In this document: one piece after another, positions 1 through 7,235 of the stretch
Position numbering within the stretch: position 1 is the stretch's first letter
Layout: every line of letters starts with the position of its first letter
Assembly: GCF_023715525.1 (NCBI RefSeq)
Contig: NZ_JAMBOG010000025.1
Span: forward strand, 1-42,928
Length of the DNA: 42,928 nt
Direction: 5' to 3'
From: Kocuria rosea
GTDB lineage: Bacteria; Actinomycetota; Actinomycetes; Actinomycetales; Micrococcaceae
Position numbers and translations under genes: made by a program
The notes under the pieces: generated by a model
What the model was told of the DNA's origin: nothing
Databases searched by the model: none
Seen by the model: only the letters and a program-made list of their open reading frames with translations

Positions 1-126
1 CCGCCGCTGGGGCAGGTCCTGGCCCGCTCCAGCTTCCTGCTCGACGGGGTGGCCTGCCCCGACCCGGACACCCGCGTCCCGGCCGCCGCGACCCTCGACG
101 TCCTGCCCCCCTTCTCCGGCGGCTGA
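1..126 (+). CDS. moaD: MoaD-like molybdopterin synthase sulfur-carrier subunit (3' end only)
   Basis: Only the last 41 codons are in the window; the gene starts upstream. The reading frame ends in LPPFSGG-stop. A terminal Gly-Gly after a short hydrophobic stretch is the hallmark of MoaD/ThiS ubiquitin-like sulfur carriers, where the last glycine is thiocarboxylated and donates sulfur to cyclic pyranopterin monophosphate. Downstream mobA and moeA-type genes support molybdenum cofactor synthesis over thiamine synthesis. The gap to mobA is only 4 bp, so the two are probably cotranscribed. The assignment rests on the C-terminus and context, because the rest of the protein is not visible. Confidence 0.75.
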   Translation, partial: PPLGQVLARSSFLLDGVACPDPDTRVPAAATLDVLPPFSGG

Positions 127-130
127 GCCC

Positions 131-712
131 GTGAGCACGCCGAGCTTCCACGCCGTGATCCTCGCGGGCGGGCGCTCCGCCCGGCTCGGCGGACACCCCA
201 AGGCCGCGCTGCGGCACGAGGGCCGGACCCTCGTGGAGCTCACCGTGGAGGCGGTCCGGGAGGCGGCGGGCGTCGTGGTCGTGGGCCCCCCGGAGTTCGT
301 GCTCCCGGAAGGGGTGCTGCGCACCCGGGAGGACCCGCCGTTCGCGGGTCCCGCCGCCGGCATCGCCGCGGGCCTGCGCGCCCTCGAGGCGCTCCCGGCG
401 GCGGCCTGGACGATGACGCTGGCGTGCGACATGCCCGGGGTGCAGGCCGCCGTCGCCCGCCTGCGCGAGGCCGCGCGGGCGCAGCCGGGGGCGGCGGGGT
501 TCCTCGCCGTCTCCCCCGACGGGCGCCGCCAGCCCTTGGCCGCACTCTACCGCAGCGAGGTGCTGCGGGGCGCCTGCGCGGGCCGGGACCTGACCGGCCG
601 GTCGGTGTTCTCCGTGGTCGGCGACCTGCCCCTGGTCGACGTCACCGTGCCGGGGGACGCCACCGCGGACGTCGACACGTGGGACGATGTGCGGAGGCAC
701 CACCTGACCTGA
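131..712 (+). CDS. mobA: Molybdenum cofactor guanylyltransferase, MobA-like NTP transferase
   Basis: A 193-residue nucleotidyltransferase starting at GTG, 4 bp after the moaD stop. The N-terminus AVILAGGRSARLGG is the nucleotide-binding loop of the MobA/GlmU-type Rossmann fold (LAGGxSxRxG), and PKAAL follows where the family usually has DK. LACDMP, near residue 100, is the metal-binding Asp motif. MobA transfers GMP (or CMP/AMP in relatives) to molybdopterin to make a dinucleotide cofactor. Neighbours are moaD, a DUF6457 gene and moeA, consistent with one Moco operon. The canonical Lys of the GGxDK motif is shifted to HPKA, so the nucleotide used cannot be read from the sequence. Confidence 0.88.
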   Translation: MSTPSFHAVILAGGRSARLGGHPKAALRHEGRTLVELTVEAVREAAGVVVVGPPEFVLPEGVLRTREDPPFAGPAAGIAAGLRALEALPAAAWTMTLACDMPGVQAAVARLREAARAQPGAAGFLAVSPDGRRQPLAALYRSEVLRGACAGRDLTGRSVFSVVGDLPLVDVTVPGDATADVDTWDDVRRHHLT

Positions 713-719
713 CCACGAA

Positions 720-739
720 CGGGCGGTCCCGACCGCCCG
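720..739 (+). promoter_or_regulatory. Intercistronic hairpin between mobA and the DUF6457 gene
   Basis: A 9-nt arm (720-728) pairs perfectly with 731-739 around a minimal loop. It ends one base before the GGAGGAG ribosome site of the DUF6457 gene. No U-run follows, so it is more likely an RNA processing or stability element than a terminator. The role is inferred. Confidence 0.45.
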
Positions 740-752
740 GGAGGAGCACGGC

Positions 753-1064
753 ATGCCCAAGGACCTGAGCCCGGCCGAGAACGAGACCCTGGAGCAGTGG
801 ATTGCGGCAGTGCGCGCGGCCCTGGACGTCCCGGACGCCGAGTTCCCGATGGACCAGATGCTGGGCCTCACGGGGAGGGTCGCGCACCGCACCGTGCGCC
901 CGGCCGTCCCGCCCACCGCCTACCTCATGGGTTTCCACGTCGGCCGCGCCGTCGCCGCCGGCGAGGACCAGCAGGGCGCCCTGCGCCGAGCCCTGCGCAC
1001 CGTGGCCGGACTCGTGCCCACGGACCGCGCCACCACCGAGCGCCACGACACCGAGGAGAACTGA
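753..1064 (+). CDS. DUF6457-type small protein in the Moco operon
   Basis: A 103-residue protein with ATG preceded by GGAGGAG at good spacing. It begins PKDLSPAENETLEQWIAAV and matches my recollection of DUF6457, small actinobacterial proteins encoded next to mobA. It has no signal peptide or membrane segment and looks helical and soluble. Its stop overlaps the moeA start (ATGA at 1062-1066), implying translational coupling. The biochemical role is unknown; the position between mobA and moeA suggests an accessory or partner role in cofactor maturation. Confidence 0.75.
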   Translation: MPKDLSPAENETLEQWIAAVRAALDVPDAEFPMDQMLGLTGRVAHRTVRPAVPPTAYLMGFHVGRAVAAGEDQQGALRRALRTVAGLVPTDRATTERHDTEEN

Positions 1065-2431
1065 TGCCCGGACTGCCCCCGCCCCCCGACTCCAACAGCC
1101 CGTACACCCACGCGCTGCCCGTCGTGGTGGACGACCGCGACACCCCCGCCCCCGAGCCCGAGCCGGTCGAGGCCCTGCACGACGCCGAGTGGCACCGGGC
1201 GCGGCAGTTCGCCTACGACGCCGCGGAACCGCTGCCCAGCCACTGGCTGCCGCTGCGGGAGGCCCTGGGCGAGGTCCTGGCCGAGGACGTTACCTCGCCG
1301 ATCCCGGTGCCGCACTACGCCTCCTCCGCCATGGACGGCTACGCCGTGGCCGGGCCCCAGCCGTGGACCGTGGTGTTCCCCCAGCCCGTGGAGACCGACC
1401 CCCGCAAGATGCTGACCATCCCGCCCAAGGAGCTCTACCGGCCGGTGCTCAACCTGGAGCCGGGGCAGGCCACCCGCATCGTCACCGGAGGGCTGGTGCC
1501 CGCGGGCGCCCGGGCGGTGCTGCGGGACGAGTACGCGGACCTGTCCGCGGAGGGGACCGTGCTCACCATCGCCGCCCACGCCCCCTCGGCCGAGGACATC
1601 CCGTACGGCCAGAACATCCGGCGCACCGGCGAGGAGGTCGCCGCCGGGGACGTCATCCTGCACGCCCCGGCCGTGCTCAACCCCGCGCACATCGCCTTCG
1701 CGGCGGTCTGCGGCCACGACATGCTCCCGGTCCGCCGCCGGCCCCGCGTGACCCTGCTGCTCACCGGCAGCGAGGTCGTCGAGGACGGGATCCCCGAGCC
1801 CGGCCAGGTCCGTGACGCGTTCGGCCCCCAGCTGCCCACGTTCGTGGAGATGCTCGGCGGGTCCGTGGACCAGGTCCGCCGCGTCGAGGACACGGCCAAG
1901 GCCATGCTCGCGGCCCTCACCGAGGCCCCCTCGGGCATGGGATCGGTGCTCGACGCCCGCTGCGAGGTCGTGATCACCACCGGCGGCACCGGGCACTCGC
2001 ACGCCGACCACGTCCGGGCCGCCCTCGTGGAGCTCGGCGCCGTGTTCCTGCTGGACGGGCTCGCCCAGCGCCCCGGCCATCCCACGTTCCTGGCGCGGCT
2101 GCCGGAGGACGGGCCGTTCGTCGTCGGGCTGCCCGGCAATCCGCTGGCCGCGATGGTCAGCACGTTCACGGTCGCCGAGCCGCTGCTCGCCCGGCTGCAC
2201 GGCAACCCGGTGCCGCCCACGCACACCGTCCCCGCTGCCGAGGACCTCCCCGGGCAGAAGGTCACCGCCCTGGTGCCCGGCTACCTGCACGACGGCACGG
2301 TCTCCCCGCGGGACCGGGTGGGCTCGAACATGCTCCGCGGCCTGGCGCACGCCGACGTGATCCTCGTGGTCCCGCCCGGCGGCGCGGCGGCGGGCCAGGA
2401 CGTCGAGGTGGTCCCGCTGCCCTGGCGCTGA
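1064..2431 (+). CDS. moeA: Molybdopterin molybdenumtransferase MoeA
   Basis: A 455-residue protein inserting molybdate into adenylylated molybdopterin. I chose the ATG at 1064, which overlaps the preceding stop; the open frame extends further upstream, but that would run through the DUF6457 gene. After a ~45-residue proline/acid-rich head come MoeA_N (about 45-215; YASSAMDGYAV substrate loop, GGLVPAGARAVLRDE), the MoCF/MogA-like domain (about 220-375; LLLTGSEVV and TTGGTGHSHADHV) and a short MoeA_C (about 385-455). The length is slightly above the usual ~410 because of the N-terminal extension. It is the last gene of the operon, followed by a strong terminator. Confidence 0.92.
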   Translation: MPGLPPPPDSNSPYTHALPVVVDDRDTPAPEPEPVEALHDAEWHRARQFAYDAAEPLPSHWLPLREALGEVLAEDVTSPIPVPHYASSAMDGYAVAGPQPWTVVFPQPVETDPRKMLTIPPKELYRPVLNLEPGQATRIVTGGLVPAGARAVLRDEYADLSAEGTVLTIAAHAPSAEDIPYGQNIRRTGEEVAAGDVILHAPAVLNPAHIAFAAVCGHDMLPVRRRPRVTLLLTGSEVVEDGIPEPGQVRDAFGPQLPTFVEMLGGSVDQVRRVEDTAKAMLAALTEAPSGMGSVLDARCEVVITTGGTGHSHADHVRAALVELGAVFLLDGLAQRPGHPTFLARLPEDGPFVVGLPGNPLAAMVSTFTVAEPLLARLHGNPVPPTHTVPAAEDLPGQKVTALVPGYLHDGTVSPRDRVGSNMLRGLAHADVILVVPPGGAAAGQDVEVVPLPWR

Positions 2432-2450
2432 GCCGCACCAACCACCCGCG

Positions 2451-2494
2451 GCGCCGAGGGGCCCGGACGCGGTGCGTCCGGGCCCCTCGGGCGC
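2451..2494 (+). terminator. Rho-independent-type terminator of the Moco operon
   Basis: A 17-bp perfect GC-rich stem (2454-2470 with 2474-2490) and a GGT loop, extended outward by GCG/CGC pairs with one bulge. It lies 20 bp after the moeA stop. The U-run is absent, as is common for hairpin terminators in high-GC actinobacteria. Confidence 0.8.
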
Positions 2495-2568
2495 AGCGGG
2501 CGGCGGCCGGGCGGCGCCGGGCGGGGCAGGCCCCGCCGGACGCCGGGGCCGCTGCCCGGGCCGCCCGT

Positions 2569-3069
2569 TCAGGCCGTGCTGAACAGGACGAGGGCGCCCA
2601 CGACGAAGACGGTGGAGGCGGCCAGGGCGCACGCGAACTCCACCACGATCCCCAGGCCCGCGGCTCTGAGCGCCGCCCAGCTGGAGTCGAACGCGCTGCG
2701 CAGGTCCCGCTGGCGCGCGGTCTCGCTCAGCAGCAGCCCCACGAAGAAGCCCACGAAGACGCCCACCACGGGGATCACGAACAGCCCCACCACGGCGCCG
2801 GCCGCGGCGAGGACCAGGGACCTGTTGGGGATCTGCCGCCGCTTGAGCCGGGTGCCCGTGAGCACCGCGCTCGCGGCCATGCCGGCGAGGGCCAGGGCGG
2901 AGCCGAGGCCGAGCACCACCCAGCCCTCGACCGCCCGGACGGTGAACGCCCAGACGAGCAGGCCCACGATCACGAGGACCGACCCGGGCAGCACCGGCAC
3001 GATCACGCCGAAGCACCCGACGGCGAGCAGGACGGCGGCGACGACGGTCGCGAGGATCTCCTCAGTCAC
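2569..3069 (-). CDS. DUF456 family integral membrane protein
   Basis: A 166-residue hydrophobic protein starting at GTG. It has about four to five predicted membrane segments: LATVVAAVLLAVGCFGVIV, a Leu/Val-rich second segment, a third after the WVV stretch, then two Gly/Val-rich helices followed by a cytoplasmic ETARQRDLRSAFDSSW stretch. This layout with PVLPGSVLVIVG matches the DUF456 family (small membrane proteins of unknown function). The open frame extends upstream to 3480, but that part is antisense to the BCCT transporter. TACGAT stands 6 nt before the GTG, supporting a leaderless start there. It converges with the Moco operon and diverges from the transporter. Confidence 0.82.
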   Translation of the reverse strand: MTEEILATVVAAVLLAVGCFGVIVPVLPGSVLVIVGLLVWAFTVRAVEGWVVLGLGSALALAGMAASAVLTGTRLKRRQIPNRSLVLAAAGAVVGLFVIPVVGVFVGFFVGLLLSETARQRDLRSAFDSSWAALRAAGLGIVVEFACALAASTVFVVGALVLFSTA

Positions 3070-3075
3070 GTCCTC

Positions 3076-3081
3076 ATCGTA
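3076..3081 (-). promoter_or_regulatory. Putative -10 box giving a leaderless DUF456 message
   Basis: TACGAT on the minus strand lies 6 nt before the GTG at 3069. Transcription would begin at or just before the start codon. No clear -35 box is seen. Confidence 0.45.
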
Positions 3082-3111
3082 GGGGCACCGGCCCGGACGG
3101 ACGGGCCCTGG

Positions 3112-3135
3112 TAGAGTAGCCGGGCTTTTGCCCGG
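3112..3135 (+). promoter_or_regulatory. Possible -10 box and hairpin before the BCCT transporter
   Basis: TAGAGT (3112-3117) is directly followed by a perfect 6-bp hairpin, CCGGGC-TTTT-GCCCGG (3120-3135), about 100 bp before the transporter start. No matching -35 box is visible. The hairpin would sit at or just after the transcript 5' end, so it may stabilise the leader or bind a regulator. Confidence 0.35.
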
Positions 3136-3232
3136 ATCCCCGGCGCACGAGCGTGCCCCCGAACCACATCGCACCGTTGCAGACTCCCACCAGTTGATCC
3201 CCCACCCATGCACCCTGACGAGGTCTCCCTTT

Positions 3233-5038
3233 ATGACCAGATCCACCGACACGAAACAACGGCTCCTCGCCTCGATGCGCGCCCAGCGCATCCGGCAGCG
3301 CCTCCGACGGCCGCAGGGCCTTGACAAGACCGTGTTCGCCGCGAGCGGGCTGATCGCCCTGGCCTTCGTGGCCTGGGGCTTCGCGAGCCCCTCCTCCCTG
3401 GGCGCCGTGGCCGCGGGCGCCCTCGAGTGGGTGATGACCAGCACCGGCTGGCTGTTCGTGGTCGCCGCCACCGTCTTCACCGTCTACATCATCTGGATCG
3501 CCCTGAGCCGGTTCGGCCGCATCCCCCTGGGCCGCGACGGCGAACGCCCTCAGTTCCGCACCACCTCCTGGGTCGCCATGATGTTCGCGACCGGCATGGG
3601 CATCGGCCTGATGTTCTACGGGGTGGGCGAGCCCCTGTTCTTCTACATGTCCCCGCCGCCGGGCACGGTCGAGGGCCGGACACCCGAGGCCATGCAGACG
3701 GCCATGGGCACCACCCTGTTTCACTGGACCCTGTACCCGTGGGCGATGTACGCGCTCGTGGGCCTGGCCATGGCCTACGGGACGTACCGGCTGGGCCGCA
3801 GCCAGCTGTTCTCCTCCATGTTCACCTCGCTGTTCGGCCCGCGCGTGGTCAACGGGATCGGGGGCAAGGTCATCAACGTGCTCGCGATCCTGGCCACCCT
3901 GTTCGGCTCGGCGGCGTCCCTGGGCCTGGGGGCGCTGCAGATCGGCGGCGGCCTCGAGTCCACCGGCCTGGTGGGGACCGCCGGCCGCTGGACGCTCGTG
4001 CTCGTCATCGCCGTCCTGACCGCCTGCTTTGTGGCCTCGGCGATCTCGGGGATCGAGCGCGGCATCCAGGCGCTGTCCAACATCAACATGGTCCTGGCCG
4101 TGGTCCTCGCCGTCGTCGTGTTCGTCGGCGGCCCCACCCTGTTCATCCTCGACGTCATCCCCTCCGCGGTCGGCAACTTCGTGGGCGAGCTGCCCGTCAT
4201 GGCCTCCCGCACCGCGGCCTCCGGTGACGAGTCGGTCGCCGCGTGGATGTCCTCGTGGACCGTCTTCTACTGGGCCTGGTGGATCTCCTGGACGCCGTTC
4301 GTCGGCCTGTTCATCGCCCGCATCTCCCGCGGCCGGACCATCCGCGAGTTCGTGGGCGGGGTCCTGCTGGTCCCCTCGGTCGTCTCGCTGATCTGGTTCT
4401 CCGTCTTCGGCGGCGGCGCGATCGGTCTGCAGGAGCGCGCCGAGGCAGCCGGGGACGAGGCCGGGATGCTGACGCGCATGGTCGACGGCGCCCCGGACCT
4501 CGACTTCGACCTGGCCCTGTTCGGGCTCCTCGGCGCCCTTCCGGTGCCGGCCCTGGTCGGCGGCGCGCTGGTCGTGCTCGCGATCGTGCTCGTGGCCATC
4601 TTCTTCGTCACCGGCGCCGACTCGGCCTCGATCGTGATGGGCAGCCTCTCCGAGAACGGCGCCGAGGAGCCCTCCAAGAAGTCCGTCGTGTTCTGGGGAG
4701 TGCTCACGGGCGGCGTGGCCGCCGCGATGCTGCTGGCCGGCGGGGAGGACGGCGCCGAGGCCCTGACGGGCCTGAAGAACATCACCATCGTCTCGGCCCT
4801 GCCGTTCGTCGTGGTCATGCTCGTGCTGTGCGTGGCGCTGTACAAGGACCTCGCGGCCGACCCGCTGGTCCTGCGCGGTGAGCTCGCCGCCTCGCTGCTG
4901 GAGGACTCGGTGGAGGCGGCCGTGGAGCGGCACGAGGGCGAGGACTTCGCGCTCGTGACGACCCCCGCCGCGGTGGATCCCGGCGAGGCACCTGACGCGG
5001 GGCCGGGGCTGCGCGCGGGGAGGTCCTCGCCCGCCTGA
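3233..5038 (+). CDS. BCCT family betaine/carnitine/choline transporter
   Basis: A 601-residue sodium- or proton-coupled transporter for trimethylammonium osmolytes such as glycine betaine, in the cytoplasmic membrane with 12 helices. Family signatures are MFATGMGIGLMFYGVGEP in the first third and the Trp-rich WAWWISWTPFVGLFIARIS in the middle, whose tryptophans form the substrate box in BetP. The frame is open from 3128, but I start at the ATG at 3233 because the upstream part is not BCCT-like; MTRSTDTKQ then gives a short basic N-terminus. The C-terminal tail of about 60 residues is acidic. A single-gene unit ending at a strong terminator. Substrate and osmotic activation are family inferences. 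Confidence 0.92.
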   Translation: MTRSTDTKQRLLASMRAQRIRQRLRRPQGLDKTVFAASGLIALAFVAWGFASPSSLGAVAAGALEWVMTSTGWLFVVAATVFTVYIIWIALSRFGRIPLGRDGERPQFRTTSWVAMMFATGMGIGLMFYGVGEPLFFYMSPPPGTVEGRTPEAMQTAMGTTLFHWTLYPWAMYALVGLAMAYGTYRLGRSQLFSSMFTSLFGPRVVNGIGGKVINVLAILATLFGSAASLGLGALQIGGGLESTGLVGTAGRWTLVLVIAVLTACFVASAISGIERGIQALSNINMVLAVVLAVVVFVGGPTLFILDVIPSAVGNFVGELPVMASRTAASGDESVAAWMSSWTVFYWAWWISWTPFVGLFIARISRGRTIREFVGGVLLVPSVVSLIWFSVFGGGAIGLQERAEAAGDEAGMLTRMVDGAPDLDFDLALFGLLGALPVPALVGGALVVLAIVLVAIFFVTGADSASIVMGSLSENGAEEPSKKSVVFWGVLTGGVAAAMLLAGGEDGAEALTGLKNITIVSALPFVVVMLVLCVALYKDLAADPLVLRGELAASLLEDSVEAAVERHEGEDFALVTTPAAVDPGEAPDAGPGLRAGRSSPA

Positions 5039-5058
5039 CGGCCGCCACGACCGCCCGG

Positions 5059-5089
5059 CGCGCCGTGCCCGTCCTCCGGGCACGGCGCG
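5059..5089 (+). terminator. Terminator of the BCCT transporter gene
   Basis: A perfect 12-bp stem (5059-5070 with 5078-5089) and a 7-nt loop, 20 bp after the stop. TCTGTCCCCCC follows instead of a clean U-run. Confidence 0.8.
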
Positions 5090-5133
5090 TCTGTCCCCCC
5101 AAGAGACGGCAGACCGGCAGCCCCTGTCGTCCC

Positions 5134-5139
5134 TAGCCT
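5134..5139 (+). promoter_or_regulatory. Putative -10 box of a leaderless transglycosylase message
   Basis: TAGCCT lies 7 nt before the ATG at 5147, the spacing expected when transcription starts at the start codon. No convincing -35 element. Confidence 0.45.
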
Positions 5140-5146
5140 GGGCGGG

Positions 5147-5773
5147 ATGGCCACCATCCATGTCCCCCCGGCGTGCCCGGAGGCCGAGGAGCGCCCCGCC
5201 ACGGGCCCCTCGTGGCTGCTCCTGGCGTCCGTCGTGCTGCTGCTCGTGGGCACGGTCGGGCTGGTGCTCTCGAACGCGCCCCGGTGCTGCGGGAGTCCCT
5301 CCGGCGGGGAGGGGACGCCCTGGACCGCGCCCGTGCCCGAGCCGTGGGCCGACGACGTCCTGGCGGCCGCGGAGCTGTGCGGCCTGCCGCCCGCGGTCGT
5401 GGCGGCCCAGCTCGACGTCGAGAGCCGGTGGAACCCGCGGGCCGTCAGTCCGGCCGGGGCGCAGGGGCTCGCGCAGTTCATGCCGGACACGTGGCGGGAG
5501 TACGGCCGCGGCGACCCCTTCGACCCGCACGACGCCATCCGCGCCCAGGGGCTGTACCTCAAGGACCTGCGGCGGATGGTGGCCTCCCTGGATCCCGCCT
5601 CCCCCCGCGAGGAGATCGACCTCGTGCTCGCCGCCTACAACGCCGGGCCCACCGTGGTGCTGCGGCACGGCGGCATCCCTCCGATCGCCGAGACCCGCCT
5701 CTACGTGGCGCAGATCCGGGAGCTGGCCGCCACCACGTACGCCACGACGCCCGCTGGCCAGGGCGCGGGCTGA
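5147..5773 (+). CDS. Membrane-anchored lytic transglycosylase (SLT domain)
   Basis: A 208-residue protein. Residues about 22-43 form one hydrophobic segment (LLLASVVLLLVGTVGLVL), an uncleaved anchor or signal peptide, so the enzyme faces the wall. The SLT domain spans about 65-195: catalytic Glu at residue 92 in DVESRWNPRAVSP, then GAQGLAQFMPDTW and AAYNAGP, the three motifs of soluble-lytic-transglycosylase-type muramidases. These cleave the MurNAc-GlcNAc bond to form 1,6-anhydro ends. The gene converges with the CrtI-like gene with only 3 bp between stops. The exact role (growth, division or resuscitation) is not readable from context. Confidence 0.87.
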   Translation: MATIHVPPACPEAEERPATGPSWLLLASVVLLLVGTVGLVLSNAPRCCGSPSGGEGTPWTAPVPEPWADDVLAAAELCGLPPAVVAAQLDVESRWNPRAVSPAGAQGLAQFMPDTWREYGRGDPFDPHDAIRAQGLYLKDLRRMVASLDPASPREEIDLVLAAYNAGPTVVLRHGGIPPIAETRLYVAQIRELAATTYATTPAGQGAG

Positions 5774-5776
5774 GGG

Positions 5777-7225
5777 TCAGCCGGCGCCGGGGCTCCGCCG
5801 CCGCCGGGCCAGGTCCCGCAGGGCGCTGCGCGCCGCGTGGCAGCCCGCCATGCCGTGCACCCCGCCCCCCGGGGGCGTCGAGGACGAGCACAGGTACACC
5901 CCCGGCGCCCCGGTGGCGTAGGGGTCCGGCTGCACGGCCGGGCGGAACACCTGCTGCAGCCCGTCCAGGGCCCCGCCGCCGATGTCCCCGCCCACGAGGT
6001 TCGCGTTCCAGGCCTCGAGCCGGCCCGGCGGGGTGTCCACCCGCGCCACGATCCGGTCGCGCACGCCCGGGGCGAAGCGCTCGAGCTGGTCGAGCACCCG
6101 CTCCCCCGCCGCCGGGTCGTCGCACCCGTGGGGCACGTGGGCGTAGGCCCACAGCACCTCCTGACCCTCCGGGGCCCGCGAGCGGTCGGCGGCCCCCTGC
6201 TGCGCGACGAGCACGAACGGGCGCTCCGGGAGGCGGCCGGCCCGCGCCTCGGTCTCCGCGGCGTCGATCTCGGCGAGCGTCCCGCCCACGTGCACCGTCC
6301 CCGCCCGAGCGATCCGGGCGTCGCGCCACGGCACGGGCCCGTCCAGCAGGAGGTCCACCTTGTAGGAGGCGGTCCCGTAGCGCCAGCGCGCCAGCGCCCG
6401 CCGGTACCGGGGCGGCAGCTCCAGGCCCCCGAGCCGCAGCACCTGGCGGGGCGTGAGGTCCAGGAGGACGACGTCGGCCGGGCGCACCTGCGCGAGGTCC
6501 GTCACCGGGGACCCGAGCAGGACCCGCCCGCCGTGCTCCTCGAGGTCGGCCACGAGGGCGTCGACGATCGCCTGCGACCCGCCGCGGGCCACCGGCCAGC
6601 CCGTGGCGTGGGCCGCGGCGCCGAACAGGGTCCCGAAGGCGGAGGTCAGCACGTGGCGCGCGGGCAGCACGGCGTGCACCGCCGAGCCCGCGAAGAGCCC
6701 GCGGGCCTGCTCCGTGCGGAACAGCGCCCGCGCCGTGGCCGCGGCCGGCCACGGCGCGCGCAGCCCGAAGGACGCCAGGGCCAGCGGGTGCGCGGGCGCG
6801 CGCACGAGCGGGCCCAGCACCGCCTCCACGGTGTCCTCCCACCGGTCCACCACGCCGCGGTGCAGCGCGGTCCACGCCGCGCCGTCCCGGCCGAGGCCCT
6901 CCGCGGTGCGCTCGAGGGAGCGGTGCAGCAGCCCGGGCGGCCCGTCGTCGAGGGGGTGCGCCGCCGCGATCGGCGGGTGCAGCCACTCGAGCCCGTGCCG
7001 GTGCAGGCCCAGGGTCGTGAACAGGGGGCTGGCGGCCCCGAACGGGTGGACGGCCGAGCCGAGGTCCGTCACCGTGCCCGGGCCCAGCACGGCCGCGGAG
7101 CGCGCCGCGCCCCCGGCCGTGGCCGCCGCCTCGTGCACCGTGACGTCCAGGCCCGCGCGCGCCAGCACCACGGCGGCGCCCAGCCCGTTGGGGCCGGAGC
7201 CGACCACCGCCGCGGTGCCCTGCAC
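5777..7225 (-). CDS. CrtI-like FAD-dependent oxidoreductase (phytoene desaturase superfamily)
   Basis: A 482-residue flavoprotein. The N-terminus TAAVVGSGPNGLGAAVVLA is the dinucleotide-binding GxGxxG fold, with VHEAAATAGG giving the FAD-ribose acidic residue. GGSQAIVDALVADLEEHGG in the middle and a C-terminal GVYLCSSSTPPGGGVHGMAG are typical of CrtI-like/NAD(P)-FAD oxidoreductases. I start at the GTG at 7225; the frame is open to 7333, but that part overlaps the GDH 3' end in an unrelated frame. It lies 10 bp after the GDH stop, so it is probably cotranscribed. No carotenoid genes are nearby, so a true phytoene substrate is unlikely; the substrate is unknown. Confidence 0.82.
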   Translation of the reverse strand: MQGTAAVVGSGPNGLGAAVVLARAGLDVTVHEAAATAGGAARSAAVLGPGTVTDLGSAVHPFGAASPLFTTLGLHRHGLEWLHPPIAAAHPLDDGPPGLLHRSLERTAEGLGRDGAAWTALHRGVVDRWEDTVEAVLGPLVRAPAHPLALASFGLRAPWPAAATARALFRTEQARGLFAGSAVHAVLPARHVLTSAFGTLFGAAAHATGWPVARGGSQAIVDALVADLEEHGGRVLLGSPVTDLAQVRPADVVLLDLTPRQVLRLGGLELPPRYRRALARWRYGTASYKVDLLLDGPVPWRDARIARAGTVHVGGTLAEIDAAETEARAGRLPERPFVLVAQQGAADRSRAPEGQEVLWAYAHVPHGCDDPAAGERVLDQLERFAPGVRDRIVARVDTPPGRLEAWNANLVGGDIGGGALDGLQQVFRPAVQPDPYATGAPGVYLCSSSTPPGGGVHGMAGCHAARSALRDLARRRRSPGAG

Positions 7226-7235
7226 GGCCGGCGCC

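Noticed and set aside
3128-3232. 35-codon extension of the BCCT transporter
   Set aside because: No ribosome site and no BCCT similarity; it overlaps the leader hairpin.
5777-7225. Carotenoid biosynthesis assignment for the CrtI-like gene
   Set aside because: No phytoene synthase or other carotenoid gene is nearby, and CrtI-like oxidoreductases of unknown substrate are common.
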